From Paracoccaceae bacterium (lineage in GTDB: Bacteria > Pseudomonadota > Alphaproteobacteria > Rhodobacterales > Rhodobacteraceae), in contig JACKKJ010000003.1 of the NCBI GenBank assembly GCA_024236495.1, forward strand, positions 248,001 to 312,000: a stretch of DNA of 64,000 nucleotides, read 5' to 3'. Shown here in pieces: positions 36,090-44,346 of the stretch. Below the pieces are notes generated by a model, which was not told where the DNA came from, did not search any database, and was given only the letters and a program-made list of their open reading frames with translations. Position 1 is the stretch's first letter, and the number at the start of each line of letters is the position of its first letter. The translations under genes were made by a program, and so were the position numbers.

Positions 36090-36701
36090 ATGCCCAGCGT
36101 CGAAGAGATCGCCCATCAGATCAGCGCCCGCGAGGGCGGCTATGTGAACGACCCCGACGATCCGGGCGGCGCCACAAAGCATGGCGTGACGCTCGCGACC
36201 ATGCGACGGCTGGGGATCGACCTTGACGGCGACGGCCAGGTCACCGCGTCGGACGTCAAGCGCCTGACGCGGGCGCGGGCGGAACAGGTCTTCGTCGAGG
36301 AGTACTTCCGCAAACCCGGCCTTGCCCTTCTGCCCGAGGCGGCGCAGGCCAGCGTCTTCGACATGTATGTGAACGCGGGGGCGGAGGCCGTGCGCCTCTT
36401 GCAGCGGCTTCTGAACGCGATGGGCTATCCGGTCGCCATCGACGGCGTGATCGGGCCCGAGACCGCCAAGGCCGCCGAAGCGGCTGCCCGGGGCGCGCCG
36501 GTCCTTTTTGCCGATGCCTACGGGATCGCGCGGCGCGATTACTACTACGCGCTTGCCGACCGGCGTCCGGCCAGCCGCAAATACGCCCGGCGGAAGGATG
36601 GCGGCAAGGGCGGCTGGATCCTCAGGGCCGAGGAATTCATTTCCCCCCGCTTCCGGCTGAGCGATGCCGAACATCGTGAAAGGACCGCGTCATGGGGTTG
36701 A
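36090..36701 (+). CDS. GTA-type endolysin (glycoside hydrolase 108)
   Basis: 203 residues. The N-terminal GH108 domain has the catalytic glutamate in SAREGGYVNDPDDPGGATKH, followed by GVTLATM. The C-terminal part (GVIGPETAKAAEAAARG to RRDYYYAL and GWILRAEEF) is the PG_binding_3 domain. It cuts the glycan strands of peptidoglycan. With the next gene, a GTA-type holin, it matches the lysis pair of Rhodobacter-type gene transfer agents, which is unlinked to the GTA structural cluster. It overlaps the holin start by ten bases. Confidence 0.85.
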   Translation: MPSVEEIAHQISAREGGYVNDPDDPGGATKHGVTLATMRRLGIDLDGDGQVTASDVKRLTRARAEQVFVEEYFRKPGLALLPEAAQASVFDMYVNAGAEAVRLLQRLLNAMGYPVAIDGVIGPETAKAAEAAARGAPVLFADAYGIARRDYYYALADRRPASRKYARRKDGGKGGWILRAEEFISPRFRLSDAEHRERTASWG

Positions 36702-37225
36702 TCTCGCGCATCTTCGGGGGGGCGGCGGCGACCGGCGCGCTGGGGCAGGCGGTGGTCGACATCGCCGAGGTCTTCACCCCCAACGCCACCGGCAGGATGC
36801 AGGCGGCGCAGGCCGCCTATATCGCCGCGCTCGACGAATTCGGGACGGAGTTCCAGGTGGTGCGTCCGGGCGCCTTCGACCGTTTCGTCAACGGGCTGAA
36901 CCGGTTGCCCCGCCCGATGCTGGCTTTCGGGACGCTGGGGCTTTTCGTCTATGCGATGGCCGACCCCGAGGGGTTCGCGCGCCGGATGACCGGGCTCAAC
37001 CATGTGCCCGAACCGCTGTGGTGGCTTCTCGCGGCGATCGTCGGTTTCTACTTCGGCGCGCGCGAGGCGCATTACCTCAGGGCACGCCCGGTCGCGCCAG
37101 CGATCTCCGCGACGGCAGATCCCGCAGTGCCCGACACCGGCAACCCCGCTTTGCGGGAATGGCGGCAATCGCGCGGCGGCGACGGACGGCAGGACAGGCA
37201 CAAGGAACCGGGGCGCGATCGCTAG
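36692..37225 (+). CDS. GTA-type holin (3TM family)
   Basis: 177 residues. It begins MGLISRIFGGAAATGALGQA, followed by a helical stretch and membrane helices around PMLAFGTLGLFVYAMA and PLWWLLAAIVGFYFGAREAH, then a charged, disordered tail rich in Arg, Asp and Gly. This is the GTA_holin_3TM (PF11351) layout. It forms the membrane lesion that lets the endolysin reach the wall for particle release. AAAGGA lies upstream inside the endolysin gene. Confidence 0.83.
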   Translation: MGLISRIFGGAAATGALGQAVVDIAEVFTPNATGRMQAAQAAYIAALDEFGTEFQVVRPGAFDRFVNGLNRLPRPMLAFGTLGLFVYAMADPEGFARRMTGLNHVPEPLWWLLAAIVGFYFGAREAHYLRARPVAPAISATADPAVPDTGNPALREWRQSRGGDGRQDRHKEPGRDR

Positions 37226-37267
37226 TCGGGCATTGCCGGGGCGCGCCGGGGTCGGCTAATTGGCCAT

Positions 37268-37846
37268 ATGGCCTATGCCGCATCGATTCTCGTCCTGTCG
37301 CTTCTTGTGCTGGCCGGCGCGTTCCTGGCCGGGCAGAGCCTCCTGTCGGTCGCGATCCTCGGGCCGGCGACGGTGGCGGCGGTCATGCTGGTCTGGATCA
37401 TCGGCCAGGCGCTTCAGCCGCGCCGATACTGGATCGTGGTGGACGGGTCGAATGTGCTTCACTGGCGGGAGGGTCCGCCAGATATCTCCACCGTCGCCAT
37501 GGTCGCCGCGGAATTGCGGCGGATGGGATATACGCCTGTCGTCTGGTTCGACGCCAATGTCGGGCAACTGGTCGCGGAGCGCGACCTGGGCCGCGTCGCG
37601 CTGGCAAGGCTTATGCGCCTTCCATCGATCCAGGTTCTCGTTGCGCCGAAGGGGATGCCTGCCGACCCGCTGCTTCTGGCCGGCGCGCGCAACCTTCAGG
37701 CGCGGATCGTCACCAACAGCCGCTATCCCGAATGGTCCGACGACTACCCCGAGATCGCCGAGGCAGGACGCCTTGTGCGAGGCAGCATCACCGACAGTAG
37801 TGTGCAGCTTGTCCTGGCCCCGGCAGAGACTGAGGAAACCGCCTAG
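37268..37846 (+). CDS. Membrane-anchored NYN-domain ribonuclease (Zc3h12a-like)
   Basis: 192 residues. Two N-terminal membrane helices (about 4-22 and 27-47) precede a PIN-like NYN domain: YWIVVDGSNVLHW, then VVWFDANVGQLV, with further acidic residues in SRYPEWSDDYPEIAEAG. The domain resembles the ribonuclease domain of eukaryotic Zc3h12a/Regnase proteins. It would cleave RNA at the inner membrane; targets are unknown. The stop shares CTAG with the convergent mazG stop. Confidence 0.75.
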   Translation: MAYAASILVLSLLVLAGAFLAGQSLLSVAILGPATVAAVMLVWIIGQALQPRRYWIVVDGSNVLHWREGPPDISTVAMVAAELRRMGYTPVVWFDANVGQLVAERDLGRVALARLMRLPSIQVLVAPKGMPADPLLLAGARNLQARIVTNSRYPEWSDDYPEIAEAGRLVRGSITDSSVQLVLAPAETEETA

Positions 37847-38673
37847 GCCTGCGCCTTCTCGCGCGCCTTGGCCGCATTCCAAAGTGCGTCCATCTCTGCA
37901 AGGTCGCTGTCTTCGGGGCGCTTGCCGCGCATCGCCAGCTCTGCCTCGATCGCCCGGAAGCGGCGGGTGAACTTCGCGTTCGCGGCACGCAGGGCGGCCT
38001 CCGGGTCGATCTTCAGGTGACGGGCAAGATTCGCCACGACAAAGAGAAGATCGCCGAACTCCTCGAAGGTCTCGGCCCCGCTCAGGGTGTCGCGCGCCTC
38101 GACCAGTTCGCGCGCCTCCTCGACGATCTTGTCCAGCACCTCGTCGGTCGATGGCCAGTCGAATCCCACCCGCGCGGCGCGGTTTTGCAGCTTCAGCGCG
38201 CGCAGCAGCGCGGGCAGACCCAGCGCCACGCCATCCAGCGTCCCGCGCGCGGGCCCGGAGGCGCGTTCAGCCGCCTTCACCCGTTCCCAGTCGCGCGTCT
38301 GCTGTTCTGCGCTCTTGTCGCGGCTTTCGTCGCCGAAGACATGGGGGTGGCGCGCGATCATCTTGTCGCAGATAGACCGGACCACATCGCCAAAGCCGAA
38401 ATGCCCTGCCTCGCGCGCCATCTGGGCGTGATAGACGGCCTGGAACAACAGATCGCCCAGCTCTCCGCGCAGCTCGTCCCAGGCCTTGCGTTCGATCGCG
38501 TCCGCGACCTCGTAGGCCTCCTCGATCGTGTAGGGGGCGATGGTCGCGAAATCCTGCTCGATGTCCCAGGGGCAGCCGGTCTCGGGGTCGCGCAGGCGGC
38601 GCATGATTTCCAGCAGGCGCGGCAGACCGCCTTCGGGGTCAAGGCACAGGCGCTGGCTGTCGTCGGGGGTCAT
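37843..38673 (-). CDS. mazG: Nucleoside triphosphate pyrophosphohydrolase MazG
   Basis: 276 residues with two MazG domains: PYTIEEAYEVADAIE to ELGDLLFQAVYHAQ in the first and IVEEARELVEARD to EEFGDLLFVVANLARHL in the second. The EExxE-type acidic helices bind metal. It hydrolyses NTPs and dNTPs to monophosphates and moderates stress-related nucleotide pools. Starts MTPDDSQRLCLDPEGG. It converges with the NYN gene by a four-base overlap. Confidence 0.94.
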   Translation of the reverse strand: MTPDDSQRLCLDPEGGLPRLLEIMRRLRDPETGCPWDIEQDFATIAPYTIEEAYEVADAIERKAWDELRGELGDLLFQAVYHAQMAREAGHFGFGDVVRSICDKMIARHPHVFGDESRDKSAEQQTRDWERVKAAERASGPARGTLDGVALGLPALLRALKLQNRAARVGFDWPSTDEVLDKIVEEARELVEARDTLSGAETFEEFGDLLFVVANLARHLKIDPEAALRAANAKFTRRFRAIEAELAMRGKRPEDSDLAEMDALWNAAKAREKAQA

Positions 38674-38731
38674 GCTCTTCCTTTCGTCGCGCGATCGTTG
38701 TTAGTCTGGCCCGAGCATGCCGGAGGTGATC

Positions 38732-39895
38732 ATGCCCGTCCTGAACAGTATCGCGGAAATGGAAGCGGAGATGAAGGGATGGCGGCGGCATCTGCACGCG
38801 CATCCCGAGCTTGGGCTGGAGTGCCGGGAAACCGCCGCCTTCGTCGCCGCGCGGCTGCGCGATTTCGGGGTGGACGAGGTCCATGAGGGCATCGGCAAGA
38901 CCGGGGTCGTCGGGCTGATCCGGGGGCGGGCAGGGGGGCGCACCATCGGGCTGCGCGCCGACATGGACGCACTGCCCATGCCCGAGACGACGGGCGCCGC
39001 ACATGCCTCGACCGTGGCGGGGCGGATGCATGCCTGCGGCCATGACGGCCACACGACGATGCTTCTGGGCGCGGCGAAGTATCTGGCCCAGACGCGCAAC
39101 TTCGCCGGCACCGTGGCGCTGGTCTTCCAGCCGGGGGAGGAGACGGGCGAAGGCGGGCCGGCGATGCTGGCCGACGGGATGATGGACCGCTTCGCGATCG
39201 CCGAGATCTACGCGCTCCACACCTCGCCCAAGCAGGATCTGGGCACCTTCGTCACCCGGCCCGGACCTTTCATGGCGGCGGTCTCGGATTTCGACATCCA
39301 CATCCGCGGCCGGGGCGGCCATGCCTCGCGCCCCGAGGAAAGCCGCGATCCGGTGGCCGCCGCGCTGACCATCGGCGCCGCGATCCAGACGATCCTCGCG
39401 CGCAATACCGCCGCGAACGACCAGCTCGTGGTCTCCGTCACGCAGGTGCATGCGGGCAGTACCCACAACGTCATCCCGGCAACGGCCTATATCGGCGGCA
39501 CCATCCGCAGCTACCGCCCCGAGGTGCAGGACCTGGCCAAGCGCCGCCTGCGCGAGATCTGCGACGGGATCGCGGCCGCGATGGGCGTCACGGTGGAAAT
39601 CGGCGGCCAGATCGACCTTGCGCCCACGCTGAACGACCCCGACGCGACCCGTTTCGCCGTGTCCGTCGCCGCGGAAGTGTCGGGCGAGGGGCAGGTGACA
39701 AGCGACCACCCGCCGCTGATGGGGTCTGAGGACTTTGGCGCCATGCTGGCCGAACGGCCCGGCGCGATGCTGTTTCTGGGCCAGGGCAAGGGTCCGGGCG
39801 TCCACGAGACGGACTTCGATTTCAACGATGCCGCCGCCCCCATCGGCGCCAGCTACTTCGCGCGGCTCGTCGAACGCGCCTTGCCGCTCGGGTGA
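38732..39895 (+). CDS. M20 family amidohydrolase, paralogue 1 (HipO-like)
   Basis: 387 residues of the M20D peptidase family. Metal-binding motifs include MHACGHDGHTTMLLGAAKYL, the catalytic QPGEETGEGGPAML and the C-terminal MGSEDFGAML. Relatives hydrolyse N-acyl amino acids (hippurate, N-acetyl-diaminopimelate, indole-3-acetyl amino acids). The start at 38732 has GGAGG five bases upstream and aligns with the paralogue's MPVLNRIADF; an ATG five codons earlier is not supported. It is followed by a closely related copy, 81 bases on. Confidence 0.9.
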   Translation: MPVLNSIAEMEAEMKGWRRHLHAHPELGLECRETAAFVAARLRDFGVDEVHEGIGKTGVVGLIRGRAGGRTIGLRADMDALPMPETTGAAHASTVAGRMHACGHDGHTTMLLGAAKYLAQTRNFAGTVALVFQPGEETGEGGPAMLADGMMDRFAIAEIYALHTSPKQDLGTFVTRPGPFMAAVSDFDIHIRGRGGHASRPEESRDPVAAALTIGAAIQTILARNTAANDQLVVSVTQVHAGSTHNVIPATAYIGGTIRSYRPEVQDLAKRRLREICDGIAAAMGVTVEIGGQIDLAPTLNDPDATRFAVSVAAEVSGEGQVTSDHPPLMGSEDFGAMLAERPGAMLFLGQGKGPGVHETDFDFNDAAAPIGASYFARLVERALPLG

Positions 39896-39976
39896 CGCCG
39901 CGGCAGGGTGAAAGTCGCCATTGCGCCGGCGCGCAAGCGGTGAAATGGTCGCGCCGTCCCCTGACAGGAGGTTCCA

Positions 39977-41137
39977 ATGCCGGTCCTGAACCGTATCGCC
40001 GATTTCGCCCCCGAGATGCAGGGCTGGCGCCGCTGGCTGCACCAGCATCCCGAACTGGGCTTCGACTGCCATGAAACCGCGGCCTTCGTCGCAGAACGCC
40101 TGCGCGAATTCGGCGTGGACGAGATCCACGAGGGTATCGCCCGGACCGGCCTTGTCGCGATCATCAACGGGCAGGGCGAAGGCCCGACCATCGGGCTGCG
40201 CGCCGACATGGACGCGCTGCCGATCGAGGAGACGACGGGGGCCGAATACGCCTCGACCCGGCCGGGCAAGATGCATGCCTGCGGCCACGACGGCCACACG
40301 ACCATGCTTCTGGGCGCGGCGAAATACCTGGCCGAGACGCGCAACTTCCGCGGCCGCGTGGCACTGATCTTCCAGCCCGCCGAAGAGGATGGCGGCGGCG
40401 GCGACGTGATGGTGCGCGAAGGCATGCTCGACCGCTTCGGCATCGGCGAGGTCTATGCGATCCACAACACGCCGCAGGTTCCGCTTGGCCATTTCCTGAC
40501 CACCCCGGGGCCGATCATGGCCGCCGTCGACACGCTGCGCGTCGATCTGAAGGGGCGGGGCGGCCACGGCGCCTATCCGCACGACTGCATCGACCCGATC
40601 GCAGCCGCCGTCGGCATGATCGCCGCCCTGCAGACGATCGTCAGCCGCAACACCAACCCGCTGCATGAGATCGTGATCTCGGTCACGCAGATCCATGCGG
40701 GCACGGCATCGAACATCATCCCCGAGGATGCCTGGTTCGGCGCGACGATCCGCACCTTCGACCCCGAGGTGCGCAAGGCGACCAAGGCGCGGATCGAACA
40801 GATCGTCGCCGGGCACGCCGCCGCCTACGGGGTCGAGGCGAAGATCGACTACGACTGGGGCTATCCCGCCACTGTGAACGATCCCGGACGCACCGAGTTT
40901 GCCGTGCGCGTCGCCGAGGAGGTGGCGGGCGCGGGCGCCGTCGTCGCCACCTCGGGCCGCGAGATGGGGGCCGAGGATTTTTCCTACCTCCTCGAAAAGC
41001 GGCCGGGCTGCTACCTGTTCCTTGGCCAGGGTGACGGCGCGGGGCTGCATCACCCGAAGTACGATTTCAACGACGAGGCCGCGCCCTTTGGCGCCAGCTT
41101 CTTCGTCCGGATCGTGGAACGCGCCCAGCCGCTCTGA
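39977..41137 (+). CDS. M20 family amidohydrolase, paralogue 2 (HipO-like)
   Basis: 386 residues with the same layout as the gene before it: HQHPELGFDCHETAAFV, MHACGHDGHTTMLLGAAKYL, QPAEEDGGGGDVMV and MGAEDFSYLLEKRPG. AGGAGG precedes the ATG. The two are tandem paralogues that have diverged, mainly in the lid domain (TTPGPIMAAVDTLRV against TRPGPFMAAVSDFDI), so they may hydrolyse different N-acyl amino acids. The stop is followed by copy 4 of the dispersed repeat. Confidence 0.9.
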   Translation: MPVLNRIADFAPEMQGWRRWLHQHPELGFDCHETAAFVAERLREFGVDEIHEGIARTGLVAIINGQGEGPTIGLRADMDALPIEETTGAEYASTRPGKMHACGHDGHTTMLLGAAKYLAETRNFRGRVALIFQPAEEDGGGGDVMVREGMLDRFGIGEVYAIHNTPQVPLGHFLTTPGPIMAAVDTLRVDLKGRGGHGAYPHDCIDPIAAAVGMIAALQTIVSRNTNPLHEIVISVTQIHAGTASNIIPEDAWFGATIRTFDPEVRKATKARIEQIVAGHAAAYGVEAKIDYDWGYPATVNDPGRTEFAVRVAEEVAGAGAVVATSGREMGAEDFSYLLEKRPGCYLFLGQGDGAGLHHPKYDFNDEAAPFGASFFVRIVERAQPL

Positions 41138-41175
41138 TTCCCCCCCGGGGCGCACCCTTCGAGGGAATTCGGGCG

Positions 41176-41213
41176 CGCCCCCTTCAGTCTGGCCCAAATA
41201 CTCCCGCCGGAGG
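41176..41213 (+). repeat. Dispersed intergenic repeat, copy 4
   Basis: The segment reads CGCCCCCTTCAGTCTGG, CCCAAATACTC and CCGCCGGAGG, nearly identical in its core to copy 3 after uvrA. It lies 38 bases past the second M20 gene stop. Confidence 0.7.
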
Positions 41214-41312
41214 CGAAACCCGCACGCAGTGCCAGAAGGTTTGTGCGCGGGCCTGCCCGCGCACGCGATGGGGTCCGGTGGAATGCGATCGCCCGCCCGC
41301 CGTTGCGCTGAC

Positions 41313-41328
41313 CCTTTTGATCAAAAGG
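41313..41328. promoter_or_regulatory. 16-bp palindrome before the aminotransferase gene
   Basis: CCTTTTGATCAAAAGG is a perfect palindrome 54 bases before the aminotransferase start. Its core TTTGATCAAA recurs in the promoter region between the FAD oxidase and agmatinase genes, so it probably is an operator shared by these amine-metabolism genes. Confidence 0.6.
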
Positions 41329-41381
41329 CTTGTGATTCTCGCTCCAATCGCTATCCTGCGCATATTGACTGGAGATTCAAA

Positions 41382-42782
41382 ATGACTCACGCCGCGCACA
41401 GCCTCGCCAACGAAGCCCTCTGGGAAAAGGACCGCGACCATGCCGTCCATCCCTGGACGAACTTCGGACCGTTCGAGGAACAGGGCTCGCTGATCTTCAC
41501 CCGGGGCGAGGGGTGTTACCTGTGGGACGCCGACGGGCGGCGCTATTTCGACGCGATCGGCGGCATGTGGTGCACCAACATCGGGCTCGGCCGGCGCGAG
41601 ATGGCCGACGCGATCGCCGAACAGGCGATGCGGCTTGGCTATTCCAATTTCTTCGTCGATACCGGCAACGACGCGGCGGCGCTTCTGGCGGCGCGCCTTG
41701 CGGAACTGACGCCGGGCGATCTGAACCGCGTCCACTTCACCACCGGCGGTTCGACCGCCGTCGATACCGCAGTGCGGCTGGTGTCCTATTACCACCATGT
41801 CCGCGGCAATCCGGACAAGACCGAGATCGTGTCGCGCGAGGCGTCCTATCACGGCTCCACCTACCTGACCATCTCGGTGGGCAAGCGGGCGGGCGACCGG
41901 ATCGAGGAATTCCGCTACAAGGAGGACGGCATCCACCATCTGTCGAGCCCGAACCTCTACCGCCGCCCCGCGGGCACAAGCGAGGAGGCCTTCTGCGACA
42001 TGCTGGTGGCCGAGTTCGAGGATCTGATCGCGCGCCGGGGCGCGGACCGGATCGGCGGCTTCATCGCCGAACCGATCCAGGCTTCCGGCGGGATCGTCAT
42101 TCCACCCAAGGGCTATCTGAAACGGATGTGGGAGGTCTGCCAGCGCCACGACATCCTGTTCATCGCCGACGAGGTGGTGACGGCCTTCGGCCGCCTTGGC
42201 CACTGGTTCGCCTCGAAGGACGAGTTTGACGTGGTCCCGGACATGATCACCAGCGCCAAGGGTCTGACCTCGGGCTATGTGCCGCTTGGCGCGCTGATCT
42301 TCTCGGACCGGATGTGGAACACGATGGCAGAGGGCGGGCACCGCTGGTTCTCGACCGGGTTCACCTATTCGGGCCACCCGGTCGCCTGCCGCGCCGGCCT
42401 GAAGAACATCGAGATCATGGAGCGCGAGGGGCTATTGGGCCGCGCGGCCAAGGTCGGCGCCTATTTCGAGGACCGGCTGGCGACACTGGCCGATCTGCCG
42501 CTGGTCGGCAACGTGCGGGGTCGCAAGCTGATGGCCTGTGTCGAAAGCGTCGCCAACCGGGAGACGAAGGAACCGCTGCCCGACGAGGTCGGCGAAAGCA
42601 AGCGGATCTCGGACGCCTGCGAGGCGATGGGGCTGATGGTACGGCCGATGGGGCATCTGAACGTGATGTCGCCGCCCCTCGTCATCACCGAGGGAGAGGT
42701 CGATTTCGTCGTCGAAACCCTTGGAAAGGCGATCGTCCAGGTGACCGACCAGCTGGTGCGCGAAGGCGTGCGGATCGGCTGA
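41382..42782 (+). CDS. Class III aminotransferase (omega-amine type)
   Basis: 466 residues of a PLP-dependent fold-type I aminotransferase. It shows FTTGGSTAVDTAVRLVSYYH, ILFIADEVVTAFGRLGHWFA and the PLP-lysine segment PDMITSAKGLTSGYVPLGAL. Relatives transfer amino groups from putrescine, beta-alanine, taurine or other omega-amines to pyruvate. The start ATG at 41382 has GGAGA upstream; the longer frame is only read-through from the M20 gene region. Neighbouring oxidase and agmatinase genes favour a polyamine-related substrate. Confidence 0.88.
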   Translation: MTHAAHSLANEALWEKDRDHAVHPWTNFGPFEEQGSLIFTRGEGCYLWDADGRRYFDAIGGMWCTNIGLGRREMADAIAEQAMRLGYSNFFVDTGNDAAALLAARLAELTPGDLNRVHFTTGGSTAVDTAVRLVSYYHHVRGNPDKTEIVSREASYHGSTYLTISVGKRAGDRIEEFRYKEDGIHHLSSPNLYRRPAGTSEEAFCDMLVAEFEDLIARRGADRIGGFIAEPIQASGGIVIPPKGYLKRMWEVCQRHDILFIADEVVTAFGRLGHWFASKDEFDVVPDMITSAKGLTSGYVPLGALIFSDRMWNTMAEGGHRWFSTGFTYSGHPVACRAGLKNIEIMEREGLLGRAAKVGAYFEDRLATLADLPLVGNVRGRKLMACVESVANRETKEPLPDEVGESKRISDACEAMGLMVRPMGHLNVMSPPLVITEGEVDFVVETLGKAIVQVTDQLVREGVRIG

Positions 42783-42809
42783 TCGGCCGGGCCGTTCCGG
42801 GGCGCGCGC

Positions 42810-44153
42810 CTAAGCCCCCGGCAGCGGCCCGTCCTTCAGCGCATAGCCCGCATAGGCCAGCCTCAGCCAGGTCCGCCTGAGCGACGCAATCGGGAAGCGG
42901 CGCGGCACCCGGCGCACCAGGTCCGGCAGGTGGGCGGGTTTGCCGGTCATCAGCCGCCCGATCTGCCGCCCCGAATAGGAGGCCGCCGCCACGCCAGACC
43001 CATGCCATCCGAAGGCTGCATGAAGCCCCGGCGCGCCCGGAACCTCGCCCACGAAGGGGGCAAGGCTTCCGGTCAGGCAGACAAAGCCAGACCAAGTGTG
43101 CTCCGTCGCGGCCCCCGCCCAGGCGGGAAAAAGCGCCTCGAAATGGCGGCGTACCTGCGTCTCCATCCCGCGATGCGCGGCCTGCGTCCCCGAGGTGCCG
43201 CCGCGCATCCCGAACAGGAACCGCCCGTCCGGCAGGTGGCGGAAATAATGCAGAAGCTTGCGGGCGTCGAAGGCCATGCGGGGGTCGGTATAGCCCTGGT
43301 CGCGGCGTTCGGCATCGCTGAGGGGGCGGGTGACCAGCACGGCCGAAAAGGCAGGCAGGTTGCGCCCGCCGATCCAGCGGGGCAGGTCGTCGGAAGAATA
43401 GCCGTTGGTCGCCACCAGCACCTTTGGCGCGCGCAGGCGGCCGCCCGGCGTGGTCAGGCACCAGCCGCCGCCATCCGGGGCGATGGCGGTCACCGGGCTT
43501 TCGCCGCAGATCCGCACCCCCGCCGCCAAGGCGAGCCGCGCCAGCCCCTCGACATAGGCCATCGGGTCCAGCGGAAAACCTTCGTTCAGGATCAGCGCGC
43601 CGTGAAAGCCCGGGCCCGAAAGCCCGCGTTCGGCCAGCGCGCCGGGCGCCACGAGCTCGGGCGTTTCGCCGTAAAGCGCCTGCAATTCGCGCGCCTCCTG
43701 CGCGAACCCCGCCCAGACCTTCGGGGACTGGGCCAGGACCGCCTCGCCTTCCGGCCCCTGGCGGGCGTTCCAGCCGTTGTCGTCGATCAGCGCGCCGACA
43801 TGGGCGATGGCCGCCCGCTGGAAGTCGCGGAAGTCGCGGGCCCCGTCGCGGCCGACACGCGCGACGATTGCCGCGTCCGAGAGCTTCGCGCCACCATAGC
43901 CGCAAAACCCGCCGTTGCGCCCCGATGCGCCCCAGCCCGGCTGCACCGCGTCGAGCACGACGACGCGGGCGCCCGATTCACGCGCCGCCTCAAGCGCGGC
44001 ATTCAGCCCGGCAAAACCCGCCCCGATCACCGCGATGTCGGCCGTGGCTTCCCCCTCAAGGGGCGGCAGAGCGAAGGGTGCGGGGTGGCTGGCGCGCCAG
44101 TGGCTTTTCGGCCAGGCCGGGTCATAGGCGGGGGCTTCGTAAAGACGGCGCAT
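42810..44153 (-). CDS. FAD-dependent amine oxidase (DAO family, PuuB-like)
   Basis: 447 residues with the DAO-type FAD motif IAVIGAGFAGLNAALEAARE and GWGASGRNGGFCGYGG. The C-terminus has GWHGSGVAAASYSGRQIGRL. Close functional relatives include gamma-glutamylputrescine oxidase. The start at 44153 (MRRLYEAPAYDPAWPKS) has CAGGA seven bases upstream; an ATG five codons earlier has no site. It is divergent from the agmatinase gene and shares with it the ATTTGATCAAAT palindrome, suggesting joint control of polyamine catabolism. Confidence 0.85.
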   Translation of the reverse strand: MRRLYEAPAYDPAWPKSHWRASHPAPFALPPLEGEATADIAVIGAGFAGLNAALEAARESGARVVVLDAVQPGWGASGRNGGFCGYGGAKLSDAAIVARVGRDGARDFRDFQRAAIAHVGALIDDNGWNARQGPEGEAVLAQSPKVWAGFAQEARELQALYGETPELVAPGALAERGLSGPGFHGALILNEGFPLDPMAYVEGLARLALAAGVRICGESPVTAIAPDGGGWCLTTPGGRLRAPKVLVATNGYSSDDLPRWIGGRNLPAFSAVLVTRPLSDAERRDQGYTDPRMAFDARKLLHYFRHLPDGRFLFGMRGGTSGTQAAHRGMETQVRRHFEALFPAWAGAATEHTWSGFVCLTGSLAPFVGEVPGAPGLHAAFGWHGSGVAAASYSGRQIGRLMTGKPAHLPDLVRRVPRRFPIASLRRTWLRLAYAGYALKDGPLPGA

Positions 44154-44233
44154 CTGTGTGTCCTGCATGAAGGGCCGGGGCAGCGCCGGGATTCGGGGGG
44201 CGCAAGGAACCGGGATCAGTTGCGGGCGAGCGT

Positions 44234-44245
44234 ATTTGATCAAAT
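44234..44245. promoter_or_regulatory. Palindrome in the oxidase/agmatinase divergent promoter
   Basis: ATTTGATCAAAT is a perfect 12-bp palindrome 102 bases before the agmatinase ATG and 81 bases before the oxidase ATG. An exact TTGACA (44251-44256) next to it could be the -35 of the agmatinase promoter. The core TTTGATCAAA matches the aminotransferase operator. Confidence 0.6.
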
Positions 44246-44346
44246 TATTCTTGACAAGCAGGCAGCGAACCCGGCTTTCTTGAGCCACCCGGATCCGCGG
44301 CGTCTCCGGCCATGAACGACGGCGCGACTTTTCCCGAGAGAGACTC

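Noticed and set aside
38639..41197. 852-codon minus-strand frame opposite the two M20 genes
   Set aside because: Shadow of the real plus-strand genes; repetitive in the same way as the tandem paralogues, so not an independent repeat protein.
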